Assembly (NCBI GenBank): GCA_003344405.1
Contig: NOWV01000407.1
Coordinates: 1-24,287, forward strand
Direction of reading: 5' to 3'
DNA: 24,287 nt
Origin: Trichoplax sp. H2
Taxonomy: Eukaryota; Placozoa; Uniplacotomia; Trichoplacea
Part shown: piece by piece, positions 1-11,712 of the stretch
How the letters are laid out: each line of letters starts with the position of its first letter
Position numbering within the stretch: the stretch's first letter is position 1
Translations under genes and position numbers: made by a program
Notes under the pieces: model-generated
What the model was told of the DNA's origin: nothing
The model's database searches: none
The model's input: the letters and a program-made list of their open reading frames with translations, nothing else

Positions 1-12
1 GTATGATGAGTT

Positions 13-216
13 TCATGCGGAAATAAATAAACTATTAAATAGAAGCTGACATACTATGGACTTGTTTAATCGATCTGCAATTTCATTATCTTCCATCTTC
101 AGAACGCAATCAGTTTGCGTATCAATGTTGGTAATGCTTAAGGTCTGATAGAAAGCCATAGATGATAAAATAGAAGGTAAGTGAAGATCTAAGCTTTTGG
201 CTATTCTGACTTCCAT
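13..216 (-). CDS. hypothetical ORF, possible first exon of a gene running off the left edge
   Basis: A 67-codon ORF starts with a true ATG at 216 and has an in-frame stop codon 12 nt upstream. A good-looking splice donor (GTATGT, at 54-49) follows codon 54, so the coding exon may be 55-216 and continue beyond the window. The protein begins MEVRIAKSLDLHLPSI and contains the acidic stretch KMEDNEIADRLNK. No signal peptide, membrane segment or family motif was recognised. It lies on the same strand as the other spliced genes of the window. It could be a chance ORF in AT-rich DNA; its mixed amino-acid composition slightly favours coding. Confidence 0.3.
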   Translation of the reverse strand: MEVRIAKSLDLHLPSILSSMAFYQTLSITNIDTQTDCVLKMEDNEIADRLNKSIVCQLLFNSLFISA

Positions 217-1985
217 TATTGAGGAGTATTATCTTCAATGTAATGTGTTGTATCCTCTGATAATTTAGTTGATTGTTTACAGCCTTGTTTTAATAATTAC
301 TGAAACCGTTGTTCGGTATACGTATTTTTGTCGTATTGAATGTTAACTATGCAATTGTAGACTACATACAATAGATCAAACATAAAGGTTAAATACTGTC
401 CGGAAAGAAATTCATGCTTATTAATTGAGAAGGGCAAAGATTCTACGGTAACGAATGGAGTCATAATTCGATCATGATATTTTTGGTTAATGTACCTAAC
501 TACTTCATCTACATACTGCTAGGTCTTAAATTTACAGTGTCAACTTTCTATGAGATGTCATCAAGATAATAGAATATTATTTTAATCTTATATTTACGAC
601 CGATATGGAGAAAATTTATGGTAAAATCATTTCTTAGTTATTATTAGATATAAAAAATCTACTTTATGATCGAGTTTCACTTTGCTTATTATTAATTGTT
701 CAACACCCGTACAATTTTAGTGCATTGCTTGCCGGTTAATTAGAGGCAATCGATCACAAACATTGTTTATTGGGTTAGATCGAAATCATGTTATCAAGCG
801 ACATGACCGTATATGAATATCAAATTTTTTACTTTTATTGCAGAAATAGAACTAATAACCTGCAGAAATCTTAAGATTTTGCTATAAAACATAGCACAAA
901 ATAGTGTGATAGTGGTAGTGAAATATCTGTAAGATCGCCACTGATTTAAGAAATTTAGGTCTTTATTTGTATTATCATAGATATAACTTCATATCAGTTA
1001 GCTATCGCTTCTTACTAAGTTGCCATCGACCAGTGTCTACAGCGATGTCTCAAAATGTTAGCAAAAGCATACTATACGTAACTTTCATATCGAGAACTTT
1101 ATATTTACCATTGTATATAGTTAGCGAATAACTAGAGTTTATAGAGTAAGTTGCCTTGGACAATCGTTTACGAGCGCTAAAATTTTACAGTGCATTGATA
1201 GGATCTCTTTAATGGTTATTAAAGAACTCATAGTAATATCTTAATTGCGAGCCCAAATCGACTTTAACCCACAAAATTTATTGGCATATGAATATTTGAT
1301 AATGGCCATGACGCGAACTAAAACTAAAATTTGTCTACGCTAAAGAGTGAACAAGGTTGAAGTCATTGATAATGTCAATGCTTTCTTTATAAATCATTTA
1401 ATATCAAATAGTACGCTATCGATAATTTTAAGGAGCTTCCATCAGCAATAAATTGTATAGGAAATATAAACGCATTATGTTTTGTAGCAGAGTTGAACGT
1501 TTCTTATTTGATATCATAAGCACAGTAAAATAGATGTCTAGAAATTTTTATATATTGTAAATAAAAAACTTTTATATTCATTGTCCATCCATGTACAGAT
1601 ATTTTTCAGACATGATAAATGAAGATGATAGCTTTACAAGTAAACATGCTCCCAGTGAGTTCAACCCATAGCCAATTTTACTAATTGTGTCTACAATAAA
1701 GAAATAAAATTTTTTTAGATTTTTATAATGTAGTTAACAATTAAGAAAGTAATCTCATAAGTAATGATAATATTAGCATTATTATAATGCTGGATAAAAA
1801 ATAGAGTAATCTACTAGTTTGACTCTAATATGCAAGGATAATAGTAAGATCATTTTTTAACTTACATGCCTCCAAAAATTCGTATGCTACTTTTTCGCAA
1901 TACAGTATGTGTACATGATTACCTCAAATACTGTATTAGTGATCATATTAGATCTTAAACTTAATCTGTGCTAATGATTTACAAA
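217..1985. other. AT-rich intergenic stretch, nothing recognised
   Basis: About 1.8 kb between the left-edge ORF and the 3' end of COQ6. No ORF of useful length, tRNA-like fold, tandem repeat or recognisable exon was found by eye. It should contain the COQ6 3' UTR on the minus strand; no clear polyadenylation signal close to the stop codon was identified. Confidence 0.6.
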
Positions 1986-2031
1986 CTATTTGAGAACTTT
2001 CTGAAGGCGATCATTAAAATATCAAGCACAA

Positions 2032-5000
2032 TTAGTATAATGGAATTACGTGACATATTACCTTCAAAGGTGTAAGATAATTTAGAAATTGAAAGCCTAT
2101 TCCTCTAGCCAAAGCAAGTGATGCATTTTTATTGGAAAAAAGTCTGTTCAGGTTATCTATCGTTGCCATGATTGGTAGAACCTGTAACTGCCTTGTGCTT
2201 TCATATTTAAGTAGATGAGGTAATGCACCTAAAGTAGATATAATTACATAAATTATTATAAAAGGAAACACTTTCATAAAGAATAACGCATAGCATAATT
2301 TCCTGTATCATAATATACCGATATCATTGCCTTCTGTAACAGCTTCAGCTAAAACTTTCGATAACACTTCAACATCTTTAAAACCTAAATTAACCCCTTG
2401 GCCAGCTAATGGATGAACTCGATGAGCTGCATCTCTACAATTAGAAGCCAGCATTTGATAAAGGTCTTACAACATCATACATATCAAGCAGAATCTGCGA
2501 TTACAACTAGACAGGCGACACGATATTTAATCTATGAAATTGTGACTAATATATTAATATTATTTAGCCTTTTGAAATGATATTAAGCCACCACTACAAG
2601 AATTTGAAATTTAATTAAAAAAATTGATTAAATAACTTACCCTATTAGCGCAAGTCTGTTCATAACGTAATTGGTTGCATGGCCCAGTGATAAAGGAAAG
2701 CCGCCACGACTATTATTATCGATACCAGCAACAGTTGGAGGACTTTGAGGAGCTTCTTTAAAGTTTCCTATATGAATATGATATATATTGTGTTAGTTGA
2801 ATTTCTTACAGATTTCTGAAAATTTATTGCTTTAACGACTATACCGGAATTCTTATTATGACAATTGAACTACACTTATGAATATATGTTACCGCTTGGT
2901 ATGCTATTAAGCCCACGATTTATTGTAGAGCTAATTCTGTTGATGTTAGGAATCACATGGTCATTATTTACCTGCAAGTAGTACAAATGAATCTGTAGTG
3001 AAATCAACTAGTACTTATAATACCCGTTTTCAACTTAGGAAATATGCATTTTGATACAATTCAACGTTGTTTTGTAACTTACGAAAGCATTATTTACAGA
3101 ATCTATAAATTCTTCATTTGACATTTCTAGTAACATTTTTCCATGTTTTGGGTTAGTTGTCCATACCAAGGAGCTCCTAGAATTAGAGAGCTACAAGGTA
3201 GAAATCATCAGTAAATTATCGACCATGTAAGCTCAAAATAAATTGAAAGTATAATAATGATTCAGTACCGGCAATAATGCTATGGGACCGTCTGGTAAAA
3301 ACCGTTGCCACGCCACGACATTCTCGTTTTGCTTTACAAATAAAAATTTGAAAACAGTCACACAAGATTACATTGTTTTAAATTTCTATATATCGATTTA
3401 ATAGAATTTTATGCAATTCATACATTCTCTAGTTGTAAAGTTGCCACAATTGCAAGTTGATTATATGGCAATGAAATATGTTTAATATTAGCAGCAGTGC
3501 GTATAGATGATTGAGGTCCATCGGCACCGATCTTGTTCATTGATTTTAAATAAAAAATGTTAGCATAGGTTTTAAATGTGTTTTAACTTATGAATTAATT
3601 TCAATATGAATTCCTAATCAGTATGTAATTGCTACCAATAATCTGGTTTCGATTAGATCATCGTTATCGAGCTTTATTGACACGTTGCCTATATCACCAT
3701 TACTAATCTGTAAGCTGATGTCGTCAACTTTGCAGTGAAGGATTTCGACATTAGAATCTAGTAATTTCAACCGCTTCATCAAAGCTAACATAATGACATC
3801 ATTTTCGACGACGTAGCCCATCTTTTCATCAGTAAATTTTGAATCCAGTAATAAAAAACTGTGGTCACTTGCGGCATCCCATACCTTAAACGATAGGAGT
3901 ATAGATAAAGCTACGCTTTCACTGAATCAATGTTATGATAAAAGAATGAATAAAGCATGAATTAATTTTAGTTTCTTGTATAATCTTCGTTATTATTATT
4001 ACCATCTGCCGTTAAAAGTAGTATCTAAACTGTTGAAATTTATAAAGAAATAACTGTGACTGAATAACGTAATATTACTTTCAGCGCAACGTACAGCTAA
4101 ATACGCATATAGCATAGCAGTGTAAGTAATCAAAAAGTTGCAATAATTTCATCAATTTGCTCTATACCTGCATAGACTGAAATAATTTAGCTCGCAACTC
4201 ACTGATGTATGGCCATACTCCAATGTCTGCCGAAAAATTACAATAATTGGAAAAGATTTACATTAAAATGAAGAACGCTATGCTGTGTTTTATTACAATT
4301 GGATATATTTTCAATTTACCATCAAGAACATTGATAGATCCTGGAATAATTGCACTAACACGGTTACTAAAGTCGGCTTGGATTGCCATTGTCTTAACTG
4401 GATTAGGCTCTAATAATGCGATTTTGTATTCACCAAAGATTGGATTACTACCTAATTCAAAGAATTAACGCGGAAGAAATAGTAACTACAGTTGTCTATC
4501 GTGAATTGTTCTCAGATGCATTCAACAACACAATTCAATAATTAAGAAAGATAAATTTGTGTGTATTGTAAACTTGATAAACGTAATAGAAGATCTTTGA
4601 ACATCTCATTCTGTTAAAATTAATAAACAGGGCATAAAAATATTTCATTAATACTCGTACTTTTTCATGATCCGATCAGATTCTCGATCTCATAAGTACA
4701 AATATTTTTGTAAACTTTTTATTTTATAGCTTTTTAAGTATTCATTTCTCTAGACAATTTCGTTGAATTCTTTTAACTTATCTCGTAAATCCATGTCTAA
4801 ATAAGTTAAATCGATACAACCTATCCCTGTTAAGTTGAATCCTTTTAAGTAATCTATTTTTAAATTCTCATTAAACGTAAGTAATTTCGTATAGTACAAA
4901 AGCATTACAATTAAAGCCTATGTCATGTAGAACAAGAGTAGCATATAATTTAAAAGTTATCTGGATTGTTGCAGAGCTAACTTGCTTTTCTTAATGTTCT

Positions 5001-8000
5001 ATTAAGACATTATCGGATTTTTAAATATAAGACAGGGTAGGGCCGGGCTATCGGCGTTACTTGCAAATGCAGTCAATAATCCTGTTCTATAAAATCATGA
5101 TATCCACAAATTGCAGGGTACTCTGATAGATTTTCGATGTGCGGATAGCACAACGCTTTACTTTACTTTAATACTTCTTCCTATTCTTTTAATCCTTTCG
5201 TATTTTACCCTTTTTAGCATCATTTAGTGATTGGTATTTCATTAAGTGCGTGATGAGCTAGTATTTCATTAAATTACAACGCGTAAAACCTTAATTACGA
5301 TTGACAATGATCAAAATCAACGACTCAAAAATTGCTTTTTAAGGTAAAGTCAATTATGAAATGGTGTCTTTTTACTTCATTTATATTACTCCATTTTAGG
5401 CTATACTATATGTGATACTATCACGTTCATTCAATGTTAGGGTTATGTTACAAGGCTACAACAACATCACTTTAAACGTTAGACAGTTGCAATATCTCGT
5501 CAACTCCGTAGTAACGGTAATTTTTTATTAAAGTGCAGAAGGTAAAGTCAAAAAAGAGAAACCTTTCCGAGTATACATACATCTTGTATTATTCTTAAAG
5601 ATCTTTAAATTGGTTGTTTGCGTTTTCTCTAAGAATTAGAATCGATACGTAAGTTGTCGTGTTCTCAAGGCGCTTGATTTAATCATTGAGTCTAAAAAGT
5701 CGTAGCAGCCGGTCGGGTGTTAACATGATGTAATTTAAAATCTTATTTGTAAATCTAACAGTGCAGTGCAGTTATAGCCCCGAAACGATTTATTTGGTAG
5801 TAATACTAGGGCATTTTGATTCATTGTTAACAATGAAACAATTAATGGGTAGCGAAGAAAAAAGCCAATCTTAGCTGAATCTTGCCAACAGTAGGAATAA
5901 TGAAAATTGATACCTAATTTAGTTTTTATCGAGAGTAGTTAATTTATTCCCTGCCGCTTGAATGGAAAAAATGAATACAGTAGTAGCCTAACGAAAACGA
6001 TGATAACAATGTATCATAATAAAAAATTGTCAAATTTAGGTGAACCGACCCAACCTTAGTTACGATGTACCTAAGTACAACTTTTGTACATTAACATTTC
6101 TACAGATAAAATTGGAATTAATTAATTATCAATCAATCACTATCCGAATTTGATGTGCTCAAGCTTTACAACTTTGATCTGCATTAAGAACTGCGCCAAT
6201 TTTGGGGATATAATTAACTAGTTTTATTGTGTTGATAATGAGAAAGCGATTAGATTCAGTTAATTGTTTAAATAGCAGTAAAAATTATCTATTACCAAAC
6301 CAATATCGACAATTACTGTTCAAGAATTCAGTAGCCATTTGTGACTGATGTTTGATCAATGTTATCAATAATCATAATTGAAATTGATCTTATTCATTCT
6401 TGATAATGTAGGCGTACAAATATAGAAATTCGTATACGATATCTATATACGCTTTGAATTGCTCTTTGTTAGCGTTTAATTGTACAATTAGTGATGATTA
6501 CTTGATATTCTAGTTTCAGTTGGCGATGCCCCAGTTGATAATTTACAAGCAAAACAAAAAAGAAACGACAATATCTAATAATTGTAAATGTACATAGACA
6601 GTGATTCAGTCAAATCTTATTATCAGCTTGATGGCTATTTTGTGAATTGAGCCTAATGTCGCCATTGGTGAAAAGTAGATTTCGAAATTGGGTCGATGAT
6701 AACAACATTTTAAACGTCCACGTTAGTATACAAGCATCGATATGGCAACTACATGAAGGTTGTCATTTTGATAAAAATGAGTTGTTGTTCACGTTAACCG
6801 TTTTTGCATGCTGTTTATATCATCATATAATGGTTGAATTGCTTGTGCTATCCATCGCTCAATATCATTTTGACGGTATGCATCGCTTAATAGTATGAGA
6901 GCATTATCTTTCAGAGATTTGATCATAGTTGATAATTGTCGAGCATTATCTTTAGCTAAAGAAGCATAGAGTGGATTCTTCTTTGCGTTGAGTAGAATTG
7001 TGTCATTTTGATAGAGCTTACGAAATTGATTCACCTTTAAATTTAATATTTGCAATTGTGTTACTAATCGATTGATAGAACCACCATGATAATCGCAACT
7101 TTCAACTGCGTAATCAGGTTTGATTTCGATATTAATGGCATCAGTACATTTTGTAACGCATAATGAAACATCACGATTATGGTCAATGTTATAACCTCCA
7201 CTAATCATGACCCACATTAAGACGGCTAGCGTAGGTGCACAATGTGGCAAAAGTTCACATATGCGATCAGTAGTAGTGGAAAAAGCTGGACCGACTAAAA
7301 TGATCCCTTGAAAGTTGACTTGGTGGTAATGATTGCCAACAACTCGCATCCAAGATATCGTATTGCTAATATGATCGACGCCAACAATAGTATCATTTGA
7401 GCAATCGGGCATACTTTTGTAAGTGCCACCAATCCAAATAGAAGGGAAAGCTTGAGCATATTTTTGCCAGGTTAATGGATCAATTAGATCTTCGATATTA
7501 GGATAGAAACCTCCAACAACAGGTATAACCCATTTTGCTATATGGCTAAGTTGGTCAGTTGGCCAAGAACGTAGTGCATCATCCCACAACATGATCTGAA
7601 TGGGTGAACGATACTCTTTTAAACGATGTAATAATGGACTTAAGAAGGAAGCATAAATGGAAGATTTCATTTCATCCTTGGAACAATAGCGGCATGTTGT
7701 TATGTCACTTCCTCCAATTCCTCCTACATGAATATAATTGCTATGACGATGTAAATCGAGCATTTGTTTAATGATCTCTTCAGCAAGTGCCAATGATGGT
7801 GGATAGCATATGCATAAACTACGAGTATCCTCGCCATTCATGCGATATTGTCGAAAGCGATCATTCTTTAAGACGTAATCAAAAGAGCCTAACATGGGTA
7901 GCATTATAATAACCTTGAGTTGATATTGATGGCATGCTTCAGTAATAGCGAGGATATCGGCCGTGGTATAGGCATAGGGTGATACAATCGATTGTAAGCG

Positions 8001-11000
8001 TCCATAATAAGGGAAAGTGTTGCCATATTCCAGTACAATGCCAGTAATATTAAATTTGCGAAATTCACGCAGTAGCATAATGAGATAGTGCGATTTGATG
8101 GGCATGGAACTTAAATCGACATGGGCTATTCTTTCTTTATCCTTGAATCGCCTAGCATAAAGACCAGAATAGCCAGAAGGATCACGAAAAACTTTCATAT
8201 CGGAAGGCCTAATTTGAAATGATTGTAAGCGAGACGACGCGGTAGCCTTGAAGGGTAAATGGTTATTTTGTATCTGTGAGCTAGCACTAAGTGTACGTGA
8301 TAAACTCCATAAAATGGCTATGATCATTGTTACTAGGAAACTTTTCAGTTTTTGACGACGTACTTTATTTTGGACGACATTCCACATCATCCTAATAGAA
8401 TTTAGATTGCATTGATAGACACTTTCGGCAATGGACACAGCGCATTTCCGACCTGAATTGACTAAGTGTTGGATTGGAACTCTCATTTTTACTCATGGTA
8501 TCAAAGCGTGGAATCCAACGCTTTCCATAGCACCCATGCAATCTTGCCCAATATTGTTTGACTCTTTATTGTTTCTCCATCTTCTACTCTAATCTCATTT
8601 TACTTTTCATCATCCAAATCGATCATGAATCCAGACTGCTCTAATTTAGATTGCTTTCAACAGTTGAATAGATAATTGCTTGTATTGCAATGTTCCGATC
8701 ATTCAAAAGTGATGGCCGATAATGGTGGGATTTCAAAGAGTGCTTGTCGTCATCATTGGCACATGATACTGATGCCAGGCGTTGGTGTACAGTGTACAAT
8801 ACAGTACCGTGACACATGTACTGTCACATTGCTTGACGGGGGTTGATTGACCCTGTCTGGTGGAACAGGACTACTAGTGTACAGCACCGTAAAAAGACAG
8901 ACAGAAGGACAGTGGACAGTACTGTACTCTACACTGTACACTGCCCTATCCAGGTCGTCCCTTCGATTTTGTCTTGCTTTTGGAAGAAAGGGACTCCTAC
9001 AGTGCTCTGTTGTAGTGTAGGGCGACATGACCATTTAAATCATTACCAATGCAAAGCAAAAATACAGTGTCTTACTTCACTACTATAGCATGTCTACGCC
9101 ACTGACTGCTTGATCCATGGGTGATATTTATTGCAGTACAGTATCTCAATTTGACGCTCAAACCATCACCATCGACAGTGCAAAGCAAATTGAAACGCAA
9201 AAATACAGTCATGTTATGTCAGTACCATGACATGACTACGCAACAGACTACTTGACCCATGGGTGACATCTATTTTGCACGAAGATTGTCCACTGAGGTT
9301 ACCATGACTCTTGCAAGGTTAACGCAGTCAAAGTTCTTCACAAAATATCACTATGGAGGTCATTCATAGTAACTCACTAGCTAAGCACGTCATGGTAAAC
9401 ACTGCTGTAGCCTGAGCATAGCTTGGAGTCATTCACTGGATCATATATAAGTAGAGTGTCATTTCTCATCACCCATCCCCTAACGGGTGTCAACTACTGT
9501 ACTGTAGTGCGAGTCCAATTTCACTTGCAGCTATGGTAGCTTTCAATCCCTATATAGTGATGACAAGCAGCAAATTGCTTTAGTCTTGGTCAAAATGGAG
9601 TTCAATTTAAATAAGAAACGGTTCATGAATAGTTACATAAGGCTATATGTCGTGTGTGGGCCACGGTACGCCGTTATCAAATAAGTAACTGTTAATTTAG
9701 GAATCGTTCAATAAGGCTATATCAGACGGGTGATAGCTTGTAGCTATCCAAGGATGAGAGTATCTGTCTATGTACATATTTCAAAATCATTGCTATGGTT
9801 GATATTATTTTCGACCTTTGCTTCGATATAGTAAATAACCTTCAAATCTCTCTAGACTGTATAATGCATGTGTACTTCTTCTACTTATAACATCACACAT
9901 TGTCATCTTGCTCTCGATTGATTATAATTGATTGATACGCGTAATTAATGGATAACTGAAATGGAGTTGTCTAGCATCCTAGTAAGATGCTACACTATAG
10001 CCTAATAGGATATTATAGAGGGTAATCGCTCTAAGTACCTATAGAACGTATACAAGATTCAATATACAGCTGTGTTGTACTCGTATCCTATTAACAGGGA
10101 CTACTAAAGAGAGAAGATGCCGTACTATAGCCTAATAAGACATAATAAGAGAGGTTAATAGGTCTAGATACAGAACATTTACAAGGTGTATATCATTCAA
10201 TCATGGATGACTACATGCTGCTGTATTCTTCGGTATAGTATCGAGTAGTTCATGATTCAATATACAGCTGTGAGTTGGATAGTAATACTTAGACGATTAA
10301 TTAGGTCAATAGAGTTGTTTTCCCAGTATCTCAAGATGGATAATGGTCACCATCTTGTATATAACCATAACAGTCAAGTCGAGATTGGAGAATACCAGTA
10401 CAGGTGTCGCTGAGTCATACAGTATCTGGAATGAGCACAGTATACTGTTTATGCACCTCAGAAATGGACGTCATAGCGCTTTAAATCAAGAATACAAGTC
10501 GAGGCTTAAAAAATAGTATTCAGGAAAATCTAGACCATATCAATAGTGTGCAAGCAATCGTTCCAAGAAAGTCAGCTTTGACCAATCCCAAAAGTTGATA
10601 AATTAGCCTATGATTCTGATGCAAGGACTGCAATGTCCTATATTGTCTATTTTATATGTATTATTCTCTCCCACAGTTGCTAAGCAGGCGATAACGGTGA
10701 GCTACATGAAACAGAGTAACCACTTATACAAGTTGTCACTGTGATCTTCCTACAGTATATCGGTTAGAATTATAATTATTGTAAACAACATACTGGATCG
10801 CATCGATGTGCAGTTGATAGTACCATAAGCAAATCTTGAACAATCAAAGACTGTGCAGTGTGCATGTTCAGGTATAGCAATCTAGGTAATTGTGTTTCTT
10901 TACAGGGACATAAAACTCAGTAACCTGAGCAAGTCGCTACAACAACTTTCCTGTATTGATTTCATAGCAAATATGATATTATCACATCAAAGTATAGTAG

Positions 11001-11712
11001 TAGATAGTACCATATCGAAATATAGCACAGCATTGCAGATATGAAGACTCAGAGAAAGGAAGAGCAAATCGTCGGTAATAATAAAATTGTTAAAAATGTA
11101 ATCGTAATTATAATAACCAAAGGTTCTTATCCAATGTTTTGGTCATATATTGACTGTGCAAGTGTACATATTTTCAGAATCATTCCATTTCAAACGAAGG
11201 AATAAACAGTAATGATTGATACATAAGATCAAATCAGTTCTTTTAGCTTGCATGCATTATTTGCATAAAACGATGAAATTTAATCACGATAATTGTCTGC
11301 CTTTCAAATGTCAGGGGTTATAAACTGAAAGGCCTTTCAGCTGAGATTCTGATACAGATTGCTACACAAACGGATTTATAAAGCATAGCTGAAGTGAAGC
11401 ACAACAATATTGAAATACGTATTATTCTAGTCCAGCATAGGTAGTAAGATAATTATAATTATCACCATTACCAATTATATCGTTATTATTTACCTTGATT
11501 TTGATGTCTCGTCAAATTTAGTTATTATTATCATTTAAGAGTCGAAACTAACCTATGCTGCAAGCCATTGCAGAGCCGACCATTCCTCCGCCAGCAATTA
11601 CAATATCAAACTTGCTTGTTTTCTGAACGGTATCTCCACCACTATTACTGACTGTAGCTAAGCTTCTAGTCCAGTTGGTTACACGCACAGCTGTAGGAAT
11701 ACGTCTCAACAT
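2032..11712 (-). CDS. COQ6: COQ6, ubiquinone biosynthesis FAD-dependent monooxygenase (mitochondrial), 11 coding exons
   Basis: COQ6 hydroxylates the benzoquinone ring precursor at C5 in coenzyme Q synthesis, at the matrix side of the inner membrane. Exons (minus strand): 11712-11553, 4451-4320, 4226-4168, 3884-3636, 3531-3424, 3331-3269, 3190-3083, 2971-2893, 2767-2641, 2434-2319, 2228-2032. All junctions are GT-AG and keep frame, giving about 465 residues against about 468 in human. Residues 1-34 form an Arg/Ser/Thr-rich presequence ([19 protein letters not shown]). The FAD dinucleotide motif GGGMVG is at 41-46, IGADG at 201-205, and the second FAD motif [16 protein letters not shown] at 362-377. 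The open frame upstream to 11787 starts with GTG, so ATG 11712 is chosen. The C-terminus is uncertain: after PLK (2062) the frame reads on to TAA at 2032, or a GTAATA donor joins a tiny exon 2000-1986. Intron 1 holds another gene. Family identity is secure; the last exon is not. Confidence 0.93.
4452..6788 (-). other. COQ6 intron 1, part between exon 2 and the nested gene
   Basis: About 2.3 kb of AT-rich, unique-looking sequence. No exon, ORF of note, tandem repeat or RNA gene was seen. It should include the 3' UTR of the nested HEXD-like gene near 6788; no obvious AATAAA directly after its stop codon was found. Confidence 0.55.
6789..8486 (-). CDS. hexosaminidase D-like GH20 protein, type II membrane anchored, catalytic pair replaced
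   Basis: A single-exon ORF of 565 codons with an ATG at 8486 preceded by an in-frame TGA. A basic stretch (41-48) precedes one hydrophobic segment (about 49-66), which predicts a type II anchor with the GH20-like (beta/alpha)8 domain (about 95-440) in the lumen. Family landmarks of the HEXD branch are clear: [12 protein letters not shown] (151-162), MLWDDALR (299-306), [16 protein letters not shown] (343-358) and [13 protein letters not shown] (410-422). HEXD enzymes remove terminal N-acetylhexosamine and use an adjacent Asp-Glu pair after an H-x-G motif. Here the site reads [16 protein letters not shown] (253-268), with Ile257-Gly258 at the expected positions. The G-W-x-R-Y-D-type pocket motif also appears to be changed, to GPAFSTTTD (399-407). 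It may be a non-catalytic binding protein. The gene lies wholly inside COQ6 intron 1, same strand, without introns. The family call is firm; activity is doubtful. Confidence 0.88.
   Translation of the reverse strand: MRVPIQHLVNSGRKCAVSIAESVYQCNLNSIRMMWNVVQNKVRRQKLKSFLVTMIIAILWSLSRTLSASSQIQNNHLPFKATASSRLQSFQIRPSDMKVFRDPSGYSGLYARRFKDKERIAHVDLSSMPIKSHYLIMLLREFRKFNITGIVLEYGNTFPYYGRLQSIVSPYAYTTADILAITEACHQYQLKVIIMLPMLGSFDYVLKNDRFRQYRMNGEDTRSLCICYPPSLALAEEIIKQMLDLHRHSNYIHVGGIGGSDITTCRYCSKDEMKSSIYASFLSPLLHRLKEYRSPIQIMLWDDALRSWPTDQLSHIAKWVIPVVGGFYPNIEDLIDPLTWQKYAQAFPSIWIGGTYKSMPDCSNDTIVGVDHISNTISWMRVVGNHYHQVNFQGIILVGPAFSTTTDRICELLPHCAPTLAVLMWVMISGGYNIDHNRDVSLCVTKCTDAINIEIKPDYAVESCDYHGGSINRLVTQLQILNLKVNQFRKLYQNDTILLNAKKNPLYASLAKDNARQLSTMIKSLKDNALILLSDAYRQNDIERWIAQAIQPLYDDINSMQKRLT
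8785..8941. repeat. imperfect inverted repeat (foldback), 25-bp arms
   Basis: Arms 8785-8809 and 8917-8941 match each other in inverted orientation at about 22 of 25 positions, with about 107 bp between them. The left arm starts GTGTACAGTGTACAATAC; the right arm ends CTACACTGTACAC. Inside the spacer, GTGACA and TGTCAC form a further small hairpin. The structure resembles a miniature inverted-repeat element, but no target-site duplication was identified. Confidence 0.55.
9037..9279. repeat. imperfect direct duplication, two units of about 100-120 bp
   Basis: Unit 1 (9037-9135) and unit 2 (about 9160-9279) share the ordered blocks TGCAAAGCAAA, AAAATACAGT, CATG-CTACGC, GACT-CTTGA and CCATGGGTGA. 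Unit 2 has an insertion near its start. Divergence is substantial, so the duplication is old. No coding potential. Confidence 0.6.
9984..10272. repeat. imperfect direct repeats containing CTATAGCCTAATA and CAATATACAGCTGTG
   Basis: Unit 1 (9984-10056) and unit 2 (10114-10185) run in parallel from AAGATGC through ACTATAGCCTAATA to TACAAG. The block ATTCAATATACAGCTGTG occurs exactly at 10057-10074 and again at 10255-10272. The offset of the first pair is 130 bp. These may be remnants of a non-autonomous repeat; no terminal structure was seen. Confidence 0.55.
11553..11712 (-). CDS. COQ6: COQ6 exon 1 (presequence and start of FAD-binding fold)
   Basis: This exon lies 7.1 kb from the rest of the gene. 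It encodes the targeting presequence and ends inside the FAD-binding fold at SAMACSIG, with donor G|GTTAGT. The phase-1 Gly codon is completed by exon 2 (acceptor TTAG|GT at 4451), giving an uninterrupted [17 protein letters not shown]. That is the expected order of the beta-alpha-beta fold, so the long intron is supported by both frame and homology. Confidence 0.88.

Larger units (their letters stand above)
8487..11552 (-). other. COQ6 intron 1, repeat-rich part upstream of the nested gene
   Basis: About 3 kb that should include the promoter and 5' UTR of the HEXD-like gene just right of 8486. It is less AT-rich than its surroundings from about 8750 to 9500. It contains a foldback, two sets of imperfect direct duplications (listed separately) and many CAGTA/TACTG words. 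No coding exon was supported. The two overlapping ORFs at 8753-9088 are by-products of the foldback. Confidence 0.6.

Noticed and set aside
6647-6898. Plus-strand ORF of 83 codons
   Set aside because: It overlaps the end of the HEXD-like gene on the opposite strand and has no recognisable features.
8753-9088. Two overlapping ORFs on opposite strands
   Set aside because: Both are produced by the inverted-repeat region; the protein sequences are low-plausibility and overlap antisense.
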